NCBI RefSeq assembly: GCF_007859815.1 | Contig: NZ_SJPH01000008.1 | Span: 94,140-158,139, forward strand | From: Botrimarina hoheduenensis | GTDB taxonomy: Bacteria > Planctomycetota > Planctomycetia > Pirellulales > Lacipirellulaceae | DNA: 64,000 bases | Direction of reading: 5' to 3' | Shown: positions 36,338 to 44,372 of the stretch, one piece after another | Layout of the letters: the number at the start of each line of letters is the position of its first letter | Position numbering within the stretch: the stretch's first letter is position 1 | Translations under genes and position numbers: made by a program | Notes under the pieces: generated by a model | What the model saw: only the letters and a program-made list of their open reading frames with translations | The model's database searches: none | Told to the model about the DNA's origin: nothing

Positions 36338-37777
36338 TCAGAGAGAAGTCTCGTCGGGACTGTCTTTCAAGGTCAGCCCAAACTCACGATCCCAGAATTC
36401 GAGCAGCTGTTCGGTAGTCTTGATTCCGCCCCCGGCGACATTGTTTCCGATCACCTGCGTAGGCAGGCCGATACGCTTGATCGAGTTGAGCGTGGCGAAC
36501 AACTCGATGTGGCGTTTGAGCCGCTGATCGAGTTGGCCCGACTCGTCGCGCAGCTTGAGGCTCAGGGCATCGGCATCGACGAACCGGCGGGCCTCGAGCA
36601 GCGCGGCCGTGTACTTGGGCAGGCGGTCGCCTTCGAGCAACCAGCGATGCATGGGTTCAAAGGACTCAGGTGCCAACTCCGAAACAGCGAGCGACAGCTT
36701 CGCGAGCTTGCACGCTCCGCGGCGCTCTTTGGCTCCGCGGGCCACATAGGGATTGCACAAAACTTCGCCGGGAACGGGCATCACAATAACGGCTATCTGA
36801 CCGTCACGCTGCGCGAGGGCTTCGGTTAACAGCTCGTGAAATTCGCGGCAGTGGGGGCACGCGTAGTCCATGAGTTCCAGGACCATGTGTGGTGCCTCGG
36901 GCGACCCCAGCACCGGGTGTTCATAGGCCTCGATTGAGAGCCGATTGTTGAGAAAAGCAACTTTTCGCGAGCCGCCCGGTCGTCGGTAGCTGGAAAGTTC
37001 GCTTGCCGACTCCTTATTTTCTGAGGCACTCGACGGCCCGTTGGAATCGTCGGGCGAAGTGAGCGGGAACGCAGAGTCGTCCGCCGGCGTTGCCTTTGCA
37101 GCAGGAGGCCGATCGAAACCCGTCACTTGCAAGTCTTCTGGAGCCGTGAACTCAGTCGCCGGGGGACCCTCGCTTACCGGACCGAAGAGTTGCCCCAACG
37201 CCAGACCCGCAACGGCAAGCACTCCTAGCAGGGTGGGTGCTCCCAAGGCCGGTGGGCTGCCAGCCAGCGGCGCGCTAACGGGTTTACCTAGCAGTGCGGC
37301 CCCGGTCGGGGCGGCATCGGCGCTGCGATAACCACGCAACACAAAGAGACCCGTGACTGCCAGCACTCCGCACGCATGGGTCGCTAGGCAGTAAATGCAG
37401 AAAGAATCCAACGCGGTAGCTTGCACCCCGACGAACCAGCAGGCAGCCCCAACGGCCGCGAAGCCGAGCCCCTCGACCAGGCGCCAACCCATCGCGGCGG
37501 CTGCGTTGTGGCGTCCGATCAGCGCTGTGGCTGCAAGCAACAAGAGATAGGTGCCGGCACCTAGCGCCGCGACGGGGGCTCCCCACCACTTGGCCCAGCG
37601 ACTCGCCAACGCGGCTTCGCAATCAAAGGCGCTAAAGAAATCACACCCCGCGACGGCTCCAGCCTGGGCTCCGGCGATGATCAGGTAAATGCTCAGCCCC
37701 AGCGCCGTCACAAGCAGACACCTTGCTCCCCACAAGAGCCTGCTATCGAGCGGCATTGATGAAGAAGCGGAGTGCAT
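36338..37777 (-). CDS. VKOR domain fused to a DsbA-like thioredoxin domain
   Basis: This 479-residue protein combines a vitamin K epoxide reductase membrane domain and an exported thioredoxin-like domain. The VKOR part (residues 1-150) has loop cysteines C45 and C53 and the active CxxC at C127-IY-C130, in several hydrophobic segments. The thioredoxin part contains CPHC at about residue 304 (LMDYACPHCREFHELL). A low-complexity linker joins them. In bacteria lacking DsbB, such proteins oxidise cysteines in exported proteins using quinone. The Cys-rich planctomycete surface proteins nearby could be substrates (inference). Confidence 0.9.
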   Translation of the reverse strand: MHSASSSMPLDSRLLWGARCLLVTALGLSIYLIIAGAQAGAVAGCDFFSAFDCEAALASRWAKWWGAPVAALGAGTYLLLLAATALIGRHNAAAAMGWRLVEGLGFAAVGAACWFVGVQATALDSFCIYCLATHACGVLAVTGLFVLRGYRSADAAPTGAALLGKPVSAPLAGSPPALGAPTLLGVLAVAGLALGQLFGPVSEGPPATEFTAPEDLQVTGFDRPPAAKATPADDSAFPLTSPDDSNGPSSASENKESASELSSYRRPGGSRKVAFLNNRLSIEAYEHPVLGSPEAPHMVLELMDYACPHCREFHELLTEALAQRDGQIAVIVMPVPGEVLCNPYVARGAKERRGACKLAKLSLAVSELAPESFEPMHRWLLEGDRLPKYTAALLEARRFVDADALSLKLRDESGQLDQRLKRHIELFATLNSIKRIGLPTQVIGNNVAGGGIKTTEQLLEFWDREFGLTLKDSPDETSL

Positions 37778-38050
37778 TGCGGGGCTGCTAGCAGGCGGTG
37801 GGCGAAGGAAGGCCTTCCAGTATACGCCGCGTGAGACCCTCGTTGGGGGGGGCGACAGTGCGGGTCTTGCGGGTTGTTCTCATCCTGAGGCCTGGGCAGT
37901 GCCGATATCAGCGGGTGTTGAGAGACATGACGCCGCGGAGATGGCGTGGTGGCTTGGGAGACGCCCCTGCGCGTGCGGATTCCGGCCCTCTTTCAGCCCC
38001 CGACCTGTTCGCTATTCCGCCCCTAAGTACTGGTTGCGAGTTCTCTTTCA

Positions 38051-39154
38051 ATGAATATGCATCCCAAGATTCGTCCGCTCTGGCAGCGGATTCCTTTGTG
38101 CGGTGCTCTGGGCGGGCTCTGGGCGTACAAAACGCTTCGGCTGCCGCATGCGGTCTTGCCGCGCGACATCAAGGCGATCGTCCGCAACTGGGATCCGCGG
38201 ATGTTCAGCAAGCTGATCGGATCGGGTCTGACGAAGGCCTACATCGATCAGCCGTGCGAGTTTCGCATCCCCGCCAAGATCGAATCCAAAGCGGTCGTGG
38301 CTCCTGAGCATCGTATGAGCCAGGATCAGCTTAACTCGTTCTACAAACGCGGCTTCGCCGGCCCCTTTGATGTCTTCCAGCCGGAAGAGATGCAGGATTT
38401 CAAGAAAGACCTGCTCGCGATCGAGGGAACAAAGAGCAGCACGTACGGCTTCCAGACGCCGCGCGATCGGCACTTTGAGATGCCCCGTCTGTGGGACTAC
38501 ATGAAGACGCCCGCGGTCACGGACCGCATCGCCCAACTGCTGGGCGAGGATCTGCTTTGCTGGCGTTCGCAGATCTTCTATAAGGGGCCCGGTTCGCCGT
38601 CCATTCAGTGGCACCAGGCGAGCACGTTCATGGTAGAGGACTACCAAGACCCGGCTCTCTTTCCGCGTGATCGGAACGATCTGTTCCAGATCACCGCCTG
38701 GATCGCGGTGGATGAATCCACGACCGAGAACGGCTGCCTCCGTTTTGCTGCGGGCACGCACAACCGGATTCGGACCATCAGTTTCGGCGGCAACGAGGGA
38801 TTTTACAACGCGTCCTTCTCGCTCGACTTTGAAGAATCTGAAGCCGAGATCGTAGAGGTTCCCTGCCGAGCGGGGCAGATGATCCTCTTCACCGAACGCT
38901 GCATCCATGGTTCGGCGGCCAACACGACCGATCGCCATCGCTTGGCGTTCAACATCCGCGCTATTCCGACCGACGTGGCCGTTTACCCGGGCAAAAAGTT
39001 CTACCGCTCGGTCTACAACGGCGGCAAGTACTACCTCGATAACTGGGGCGTTGCTCAGTTGCGGGGCGAAGATCAGCATCGCCTGAGCCGCACGATCGAT
39101 CCGGCTGTGTCACAACGCGGCGTCACGCCGCACTCGCTCCGTGCCGCGGCCTAG
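38051..39154 (+). CDS. SyrB2-like Fe(II)/2-oxoglutarate enzyme with HxA motif (predicted halogenase)
   Basis: The 367-residue protein belongs to the phytanoyl-CoA dioxygenase-like superfamily and most resembles the chlorinating-enzyme branch. From memory of SyrB2, shared blocks are GF.GPFD near residue 100, LLCWRS before the metal site, GCLRF.AGTH after it, RAGQMILF, and VAVYPG. The iron site reads Trp-His188-Gln189-Ala190; hydroxylases have Asp or Glu where Ala190 stands, whereas halogenases have Ala or Gly so chloride can bind. The second ligand is His286, and Arg303 fits the 2-oxoglutarate contact. Family-known chemistry plus this motif predict halogenation of an unactivated carbon; the substrate is unknown. 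No carrier protein or NRPS is nearby. An SDR gene follows after 48 bases. Confidence 0.8.
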   Translation: MNMHPKIRPLWQRIPLCGALGGLWAYKTLRLPHAVLPRDIKAIVRNWDPRMFSKLIGSGLTKAYIDQPCEFRIPAKIESKAVVAPEHRMSQDQLNSFYKRGFAGPFDVFQPEEMQDFKKDLLAIEGTKSSTYGFQTPRDRHFEMPRLWDYMKTPAVTDRIAQLLGEDLLCWRSQIFYKGPGSPSIQWHQASTFMVEDYQDPALFPRDRNDLFQITAWIAVDESTTENGCLRFAAGTHNRIRTISFGGNEGFYNASFSLDFEESEAEIVEVPCRAGQMILFTERCIHGSAANTTDRHRLAFNIRAIPTDVAVYPGKKFYRSVYNGGKYYLDNWGVAQLRGEDQHRLSRTIDPAVSQRGVTPHSLRAAA

Positions 39155-39202
39155 TAGCGCGGCTACGGACAACACCGTTTCCCGGGGGGGAGAGACGTCG
39201 AT

Positions 39203-40111
39203 ATGCGATTGCTTCGGGGTCAACGTGCTCTGGTCACCGGCGCAGCGAGCGGCATTGGCCGCGCGATAGCGCTCGAGCTTGGCCGGAGCGGCGTAGACCT
39301 CATGTTGGTCGATGTCAACGTCTTGGGTCTTGAGCGGGTGCGTCGCGATCTCGAACCTTTTGGTGTCGATGTCGCGACGCACCACGCCGACCTCTCTGAG
39401 GTGGCACGCGTCTACGAGGTTGCCGAAGTGGCCCTGACGCGGTGGGCGGGTGTCGATGTTCTCGTAAACAACGCGGGCGTGACCTATCACGGCCCCACGC
39501 ACACCATGCCCGCCGAAGAGTGGGAGCGACTCCTCGCGATCAACCTCCATGCCAAGCTGCGGCTGACGCAGCGGTTGCTGCCCGCACTGCTCGCGCGGCC
39601 CGAAGCGCACATTCTGAACGTGTGCAGCGTTTTGGGCCTGTCGGGTATGCCCCGCGTGGCGGCCTACTGCACCACCAAATTCGCGATGGTCGGCTTTAGC
39701 GAAGCGCTCCGCGCTGAGTACGGCCGCATCGGTCTGGGGGTGACGGCGCTGTGCCCCGGCTTTGTCGAGACCGGTCTGTTTGCCGCCGCGCGGCCTGAAC
39801 TGCCTGGCGGCTCGCCCAAGCGGCCGCCTAGCTGGATGTGTGTGTCTCCCGAGCGGGTCGCCCGCCGCGCCGTGCGTGCGATCCGTTACAACCAGCAGCG
39901 CGTTGTGATCGATCCCGTCGGGCGTTGGGTCCATGGGTTCAAGCGGTTGGCCCCGGCTCTGTTCGATACTCTGCTGGCCATGGGCCGTACGCGGCGGATT
40001 GCCAAGAAGCACGCCGTGCTCAGCGCCCTCGACCCCGATCTTCAGCGGGCCTTGCGGGCCAAGCTCGGTCTGGGCGTGCCCACCGACGCTCCGCAGCGTG
40101 TCGCGGCCTGA
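39203..40111 (+). CDS. SDR oxidoreductase, downstream of the predicted halogenase
   Basis: A 302-residue short-chain dehydrogenase/reductase. Seen: TGAASGIGRAIALEL near residue 12, VNNAGVTYHG, the catalytic serine in NVCSVLGLSG, YCTTK as the YxxxK motif, and CPGFVETGLF. The start ATG 39203 is preceded by a G-rich ribosome site about 10-15 bases upstream. The 48-base gap to the halogenase-like gene suggests co-transcription, so the pair could act on one metabolite. The C-terminal extension after FKRLAPALFDTLLAMG is helical and may contact membrane. Confidence 0.85.
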   Translation: MRLLRGQRALVTGAASGIGRAIALELGRSGVDLMLVDVNVLGLERVRRDLEPFGVDVATHHADLSEVARVYEVAEVALTRWAGVDVLVNNAGVTYHGPTHTMPAEEWERLLAINLHAKLRLTQRLLPALLARPEAHILNVCSVLGLSGMPRVAAYCTTKFAMVGFSEALRAEYGRIGLGVTALCPGFVETGLFAAARPELPGGSPKRPPSWMCVSPERVARRAVRAIRYNQQRVVIDPVGRWVHGFKRLAPALFDTLLAMGRTRRIAKKHAVLSALDPDLQRALRAKLGLGVPTDAPQRVAA

Positions 40112-40120
40112 TTCGGCTCG

Positions 40121-41119
40121 CTACTGCGTCAGCGAACCTGTGCAGCTGCTCCCGGCACCGGCCGTGCATCCGAAGCAGTGCTGGGCGGTGCGGATCTCAC
40201 GACCAACGAGGGTCGTCGGATCGAGATCCCACAAGAACCGATCCTCGCAGCCCGGTGTGCGGAGCTGCAGGGCGTAGTTGAAATCGCAATCGTGGACCCT
40301 GCCTTGGCTGTCCACGTGGATCTGACGCCGGCACATCAGCCCGTCGATCGTAGCGGGATTGTACGCTTCGCGCAGCAAACGTTCATAGTTTTCCAGTTCG
40401 CCTCGGCGCTGGAGATCGTCGCGCCAACGTGCGATCGGCATATTGGTGATGGTCCACAACTCGCTGAAGTGCAGGTCGAATCGGGCCTTCAGCTCACGGC
40501 GGTAGTCCGCTTCCAGCACGCCCTGAGGGGGCGGCAGCGAAGGCCCGGTTGGGTTGTAGACCAGCGTCAGTCGCAACTCAGGAGTGGTTCCGTAGCCCAC
40601 CGCGTTCAAGCGCCGCAGGCCCTCGATCGAATCGCTATAAGCGTTTGATCCACGCTGTTTGCGAATGTTCTCTTCGAGGTAACACGGGAGCGACGCCACG
40701 ACATGAACCTTGTGCTCCGCAAGAAAATCGGGGACCCAGTCGTAGACCAACTTCTCGCGAGCGTCGCGAACCTGAAGGATCGTCGGATTGCAGCGGTCCA
40801 TGACCCGCTTTCCCCGCTTCCGTACGCCCTCCACCAGCGGACGGAAGTTTGGATTCATCTCGGGCGAGCCACCGGTCAGATCAACCGTGGTCACATCAGA
40901 GGCAGCCGCCAACCAGTCGAGCAGCCGCCCGGTTGTTTCCTCCGTTAGATTCTCGTGGGCCGCGGTCCGCAGCGGCGAAGACTGCACATGGCAATGGCGG
41001 CATGCCAGATTGCAGGCGAGCCCCACATTGATCTGGAGGGTGGTGAGCGTTTCCGCCGCGCGCAGCGTGCCCCCTATCTGTTCACGAAACGTCGGCAGCG
41101 GGACGAGCGGCAAGAGCAT
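40121..41119 (-). CDS. arsS: Arsenosugar-type radical SAM protein (ArsS-like)
   Basis: The 332-residue protein carries the radical SAM motif C36-x3-C40-x2-C43 (ACNLACRHCHV), the DLTGGSPEMN block and a C-terminal DUF3641-like half with more cysteines (CFGCTAGAGSSC). This arrangement matches ArsS, a radical SAM enzyme tied to arsenosugar synthesis through 5-deoxyadenosyl transfer to arsenic. Both cluster-binding regions appear intact. The partner ArsM (arsenic methyltransferase) is not in the window. A glycosyltransferase of the TIGR04282 type lies 1.3 kb away on the other strand. Confidence 0.85.
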   Translation of the reverse strand: MLLPLVPLPTFREQIGGTLRAAETLTTLQINVGLACNLACRHCHVQSSPLRTAAHENLTEETTGRLLDWLAAASDVTTVDLTGGSPEMNPNFRPLVEGVRKRGKRVMDRCNPTILQVRDAREKLVYDWVPDFLAEHKVHVVASLPCYLEENIRKQRGSNAYSDSIEGLRRLNAVGYGTTPELRLTLVYNPTGPSLPPPQGVLEADYRRELKARFDLHFSELWTITNMPIARWRDDLQRRGELENYERLLREAYNPATIDGLMCRRQIHVDSQGRVHDCDFNYALQLRTPGCEDRFLWDLDPTTLVGREIRTAQHCFGCTAGAGSSCTGSLTQ

Positions 41120-41167
41120 CGGTACAGAACGAAAATTGGCAGGCAGGAACTACCGCGTGAAACGAAA

Positions 41168-41199
41168 AAGCTCGCGGACCCTACCAGGGCCGCGAGCTT
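41168..41199 (-). terminator. Intrinsic terminator for the zincin gene
   Basis: The stem aagctcgcgg / ccgcgagctt (10 pairs), with an inner ccct / aggg, is followed on the minus strand by TTTTTCG. It lies downstream of the stop at 41254 and upstream of ArsS. Confidence 0.75.
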
Positions 41200-41253
41200 A
41201 ACGTGTTAAGGGGGCGGAGTGAAACCGAGCCGTTTCCTGCTCAGTAAGCCAGA

Positions 41254-41997
41254 TCACACGGTATGGTGACGGCGATTGATCTGCTTCGAGGGGTTACGGC
41301 CGCGCCAGCCACCTGTGTTGCGGTAACCGAACTCGGTTGCGAACCATTCGGCGTAGCGTTCGCGATCGGTATAGCCAGCATTACGGTTGTCCAGCAGGTG
41401 TCCCAACTCGTGGATGAGGATGTTGTTCAAGTAGAAGTCGCGGATCGTTTCTGTGGTCCAATGCAGCGTCCAGGATCCCGCATCACCCTGCCGCCACACG
41501 CCTCCGTACATGCGAGCCTCGTTCGCGATCGCCGGCGGGGGAGGAGTGGGGAAGTACTCGATGAGCCCTTCATCGACCGGATAAAGGTACAGCGTCGATC
41601 CCCATTGCATGCCGTAGCACGGCAAGCTCTGCTTTTTACGAGTCATTTGACTGAATTGGATGACCTGCAGGTCTTTCACGAAGTGTTGCGGAAGCTGAGC
41701 AAGCCGATCCGCGACTTCCGCGGGCGTAACGACGTGGCGATAGCCGAAGCCCGGCTTCTTGACGACATACCGCACGCGGTGCGGGGCTTCGGTCGGCTCG
41801 TGCCAGTCCTCGGGAGGCGAGAAGGGCAGCTCCAGGTTTCGCTGAGCGACGCCACGCAGCGATTGGGGCGTTACACTCCGCGACAAGCGCGCGTTGGCGG
41901 CGGAGTTGCGGCCACGCGCCTGGCGCAGCTGTGTCGGCGCGCGGTGCGTCGCTTGCTGCGGTGAGCGCGAACGGCCTGAGTTCTTGTGATTTTTCAT
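41254..41997 (-). CDS. Predicted zinc metalloprotease-like protein (HELGH)
   Basis: I place the start at ATG 41997 (MKNHKNSGRSRS), giving 247 residues; the frame is open to 42207 but that part looks like noise. The HELGHLLD motif near residue 205, with YAEWFATEF about 20 residues on, is consistent with a zincin (HExxH plus a downstream Glu). The N-terminus is Arg/Gln-rich without a signal peptide. The middle (YGMQWGSTLYLYPVDEGLIEYFP) does not match a family I can name. The gene ends in a terminator before ArsS. Function is not predictable beyond a metal-dependent peptidase fold. Confidence 0.65.
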   Translation of the reverse strand: MKNHKNSGRSRSPQQATHRAPTQLRQARGRNSAANARLSRSVTPQSLRGVAQRNLELPFSPPEDWHEPTEAPHRVRYVVKKPGFGYRHVVTPAEVADRLAQLPQHFVKDLQVIQFSQMTRKKQSLPCYGMQWGSTLYLYPVDEGLIEYFPTPPPPAIANEARMYGGVWRQGDAGSWTLHWTTETIRDFYLNNILIHELGHLLDNRNAGYTDRERYAEWFATEFGYRNTGGWRGRNPSKQINRRHHTV

Positions 41998-42421
41998 GGC
42001 GATCGAAACCTTGGCGTATGACCGAATGACGCGGTCCGTAGTTGCTCGATCGGCCTCCATACCGGGGTGACAAACCGGACGAATCCGCCGAAGCTGACCC
42101 GCCGAGGAAGGGGCCTCTGTGATTGATGACGCACAGAAAGTCTCTCTGGTTCTCATCCTAGACTCGGTCTGGCTAGGTTCGCAAAAAAGTCCATAAACTG
42201 TTTTCATATAAGTACTTACGCATGGATTGCAGCGGCGTTTTGGCGGGCTGAATCGGCTTTAACGAGGTCCCCTGAAGCGGCTCTCATGGGGTTTGCGTCG
42301 CGTGGAAATGACGCAAATTGGGTGGCCTTCGCAACTTGGGTTGACCCGCGTCGCTGAAACCTCAAACCGATCTAAATTTCCCCCTAAATGGGGGGTGCGG
42401 TAAAACGCATCCTCTCCCCTC
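41998..42421. other. Intergenic region between divergent zincin and glycosyltransferase genes
   Basis: 424 bases with an AT-rich stretch (ttttcatataagtacttacg at about 42203-42222) and a 26-base palindrome (listed separately). The region probably contains promoters for both genes. No gene or RNA seen. Confidence 0.5.
42292..42317. promoter_or_regulatory. 26-base palindrome, operator-like
   Basis: An exact 8-base inverted repeat, tttgcgtc ... gacgcaaa, has a 10-base spacer (gcgtggaaat). It lies about 105 bases upstream of the ATG at 42422. The 8-10-8 layout fits a dimeric regulator site, but a matching regulator gene is not visible. Confidence 0.4.
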
Positions 42422-43204
42422 ATGACCGAGCCGTCAGAACCGCTGCGGACAAGCAAGGAATTCCACCCGAACGGGGGGGGTGTGGCCGAGGGGGGGGGAA
42501 GTCGGCTTGGCGTCTTCGCTCGTCATTGGACCCCCGGCGAAACCAAGACACGCTTAGCGGCCTCGGTTGGTGACGGGCCTGCAGCGGCCGTTGCACGAGA
42601 CATGCTCATGGCGACCTTGCACCGCTGTTCGACAATCGGCGCAGAGCGGTTCGTGGCTTTCACCCCCCCCCAAGCGCAGCCAGCCTTCTTAGAGATTGCG
42701 CAGGAAATATCCGGCCAGTGGCGCTGCGTCGCTCAACCTGGGGGGCCACTGGGTGACCGCATGCGCCGTTATCTTTCCGGAGCCGATGCTGCTGAGCCTG
42801 GTGCCACGATCCTGATTGGCTCTGACAGCCCCGATCTCCCGCTAGAAGCCCTGCGCGAGGCGCTCTCGTGGCTGGCCTGTGCCGGCAGGCGCTTTGTGCT
42901 GGGGCCAGCTTCGGACGGGGGCTACTGGCTGATCGGAGCCAAAGGCGAACTGCCGCCCGTCTTCGACGACATGCCGTGGGGCTCCGCTCGGGTTTACTCG
43001 CTTACTGTCAGCCGCCTCATCGCGGCCGGATGGCGTGAAGGGGTCGATTTCCGTACGGTCACACCCTGGTACGATATCGATCGCCTCGATGCACTCAACG
43101 AACTGCGTGTGCGTCTGTGCAGAAGCACGGGTGATGGGGCCCTCAGCACTTTGCAAGAACAGTTAACCGCGATTCTCGGGCCGCCCTCAGCGAGCACGAT
43201 CTAA
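42422..43204 (+). CDS. TIGR04282-type glycosyltransferase (arsenosugar-associated)
   Basis: The 260-residue protein matches the DUF2064/TIGR04282 group: GVFARHWTPGETKTRLA near residue 29, IGSDSPDLPLEALREAL, LGPASDGGYWLIG, and PWYDIDRLDAL near the end. Members often accompany ArsS and are proposed to help build arsenosugars. Two G tracts (eight G at 42473-42480, nine G at 42490-42498) lie between ATG 42422 and the conserved part, so the start is uncertain. GTG 42482 (MAEGGG) would give a product more like the family, and the tracts could allow slippage. Confidence 0.8.
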   Translation: MTEPSEPLRTSKEFHPNGGGVAEGGGSRLGVFARHWTPGETKTRLAASVGDGPAAAVARDMLMATLHRCSTIGAERFVAFTPPQAQPAFLEIAQEISGQWRCVAQPGGPLGDRMRRYLSGADAAEPGATILIGSDSPDLPLEALREALSWLACAGRRFVLGPASDGGYWLIGAKGELPPVFDDMPWGSARVYSLTVSRLIAAGWREGVDFRTVTPWYDIDRLDALNELRVRLCRSTGDGALSTLQEQLTAILGPPSASTI

Positions 43205-43255
43205 ACTCACCAGAGTTGCTCGGCGAAGCAGGCACCGGTTTCGGCGGGATGAAAA

Positions 43256-44350
43256 ATGTCAGCCGTAAATCGATCGAGCGAGCTAGTTGTCGTGGGCGGC
43301 GGTGTGATCGGCCTCTCGATCGCCGATGAGGCGCTGCGGGCCGGCCTTTCCGTAACCGTCCTCGAACGGGGGCGTTGCGGCCGCGAGGCCTCTTGGGCCG
43401 GTGCCGGCATCCTTCCGCCTCGCTCCTGGTACGTGAAGGATCCGCTGCTCGATCGCTTGGCAAAGTGTTCCGCCGAATTGTTTCCCTTGTGGTCCGCTCG
43501 GCTCCTGGAAGAGACCGGCATCGACAACGAGTACTGGCATTGCGGAAGCACCTATCCGGTGCGTGGGGCCTCGGCGGCGGAGACACGCGCCACGCTGGCT
43601 CGCTGGGAGCAAGACGGCGTAGTGATCGAGCCACACGATGAGCACTTTGTCCACGTGCCAGCGGAGGCTCAGGTTCGCAATCCTCGGCACCTTCGCGCGC
43701 TCATTGCCTCGGTGCTTCGCCGCGGCGGCAAGATTGTCGAAGGGGCCCGTGTTGTGGGTTTCCAGCACCAAGGCGATCGGTTGTCCGCCGTTTGCACGAC
43801 TGACGGCGACTATCAGGGGGCGGCATGCTGCCTAGCCGCGGGGTGCTGGACCCCTCATCTCGCCGAGCTGACGAACGGTGTGGCCCCCGGGCAACCGGTC
43901 CGTGGACAGATTCTGCTCATGAGGCCGCGTAAAGCGCCACCACACATCATTCACGATCCTCCTTGGTACCTTGTTCCGCGGCGCGACGGCTTGGTGCTCG
44001 TGGGGGCGACGGTAGAGAACGTTGGCTTCGCACGCGGCGTGACCACCGAAGCGCGAGCGCGTCTGCTTGCAGCCGCCGAGCGGATGATGCCCGGGCTGGG
44101 GTCGGCACCGGTCGAGGCGTTTTGGTCGGGCCTGCGACCTGCTTCCGCAGACGCTCTGCCACAGATTGGCAGATTGCCGGGATATCACAACTTATTGGTC
44201 GCAGCCGGGCATCATCGCTCGGGGCTCCAGTTCTCTCCGCCAACAGCCAAGCTCATCGTCGCCGAGCTTACGGGAGCCAACCCTCCCCTGAGCGAAGAGC
44301 ATATTGAGAGGCTGAAGCCAACGAGGTTTGCCCCCGCCGTTCGGTCGTAA
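43256..44350 (+). CDS. thiO: Glycine oxidase ThiO-like FAD enzyme
   Basis: A 364-residue FAD-dependent oxidase of the DAAO/ThiO family. Seen: the dinucleotide motif VVVGGGVIGLSIA at residue 10, the GREASWAGAGIL block that follows it in ThiO, and a C-terminal LRPASADALPQIGRLPGYHNLLVAAGHHRSGLQFSPP block (given in part). ThiO makes imine glycine for the thiazole of thiamine in many bacteria; other thi genes are not in the window. It follows the glycosyltransferase gene after 51 bases, on the same strand. Confidence 0.8.
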   Translation: MSAVNRSSELVVVGGGVIGLSIADEALRAGLSVTVLERGRCGREASWAGAGILPPRSWYVKDPLLDRLAKCSAELFPLWSARLLEETGIDNEYWHCGSTYPVRGASAAETRATLARWEQDGVVIEPHDEHFVHVPAEAQVRNPRHLRALIASVLRRGGKIVEGARVVGFQHQGDRLSAVCTTDGDYQGAACCLAAGCWTPHLAELTNGVAPGQPVRGQILLMRPRKAPPHIIHDPPWYLVPRRDGLVLVGATVENVGFARGVTTEARARLLAAAERMMPGLGSAPVEAFWSGLRPASADALPQIGRLPGYHNLLVAAGHHRSGLQFSPPTAKLIVAELTGANPPLSEEHIERLKPTRFAPAVRS

Positions 44351-44372
44351 GGGCGGCCAAGATCGGGGCCGA

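Noticed and set aside
38048..39079. 343-codon frame opposite the halogenase-like gene
   Set aside because: Shadow; no domain, and the plus strand shows metal ligands and family blocks.
38051..39154. Ordinary phytanoyl-CoA hydroxylase
   Set aside because: The metal-ligand carboxylate is replaced by Ala190 and the surrounding blocks resemble SyrB2-type enzymes.
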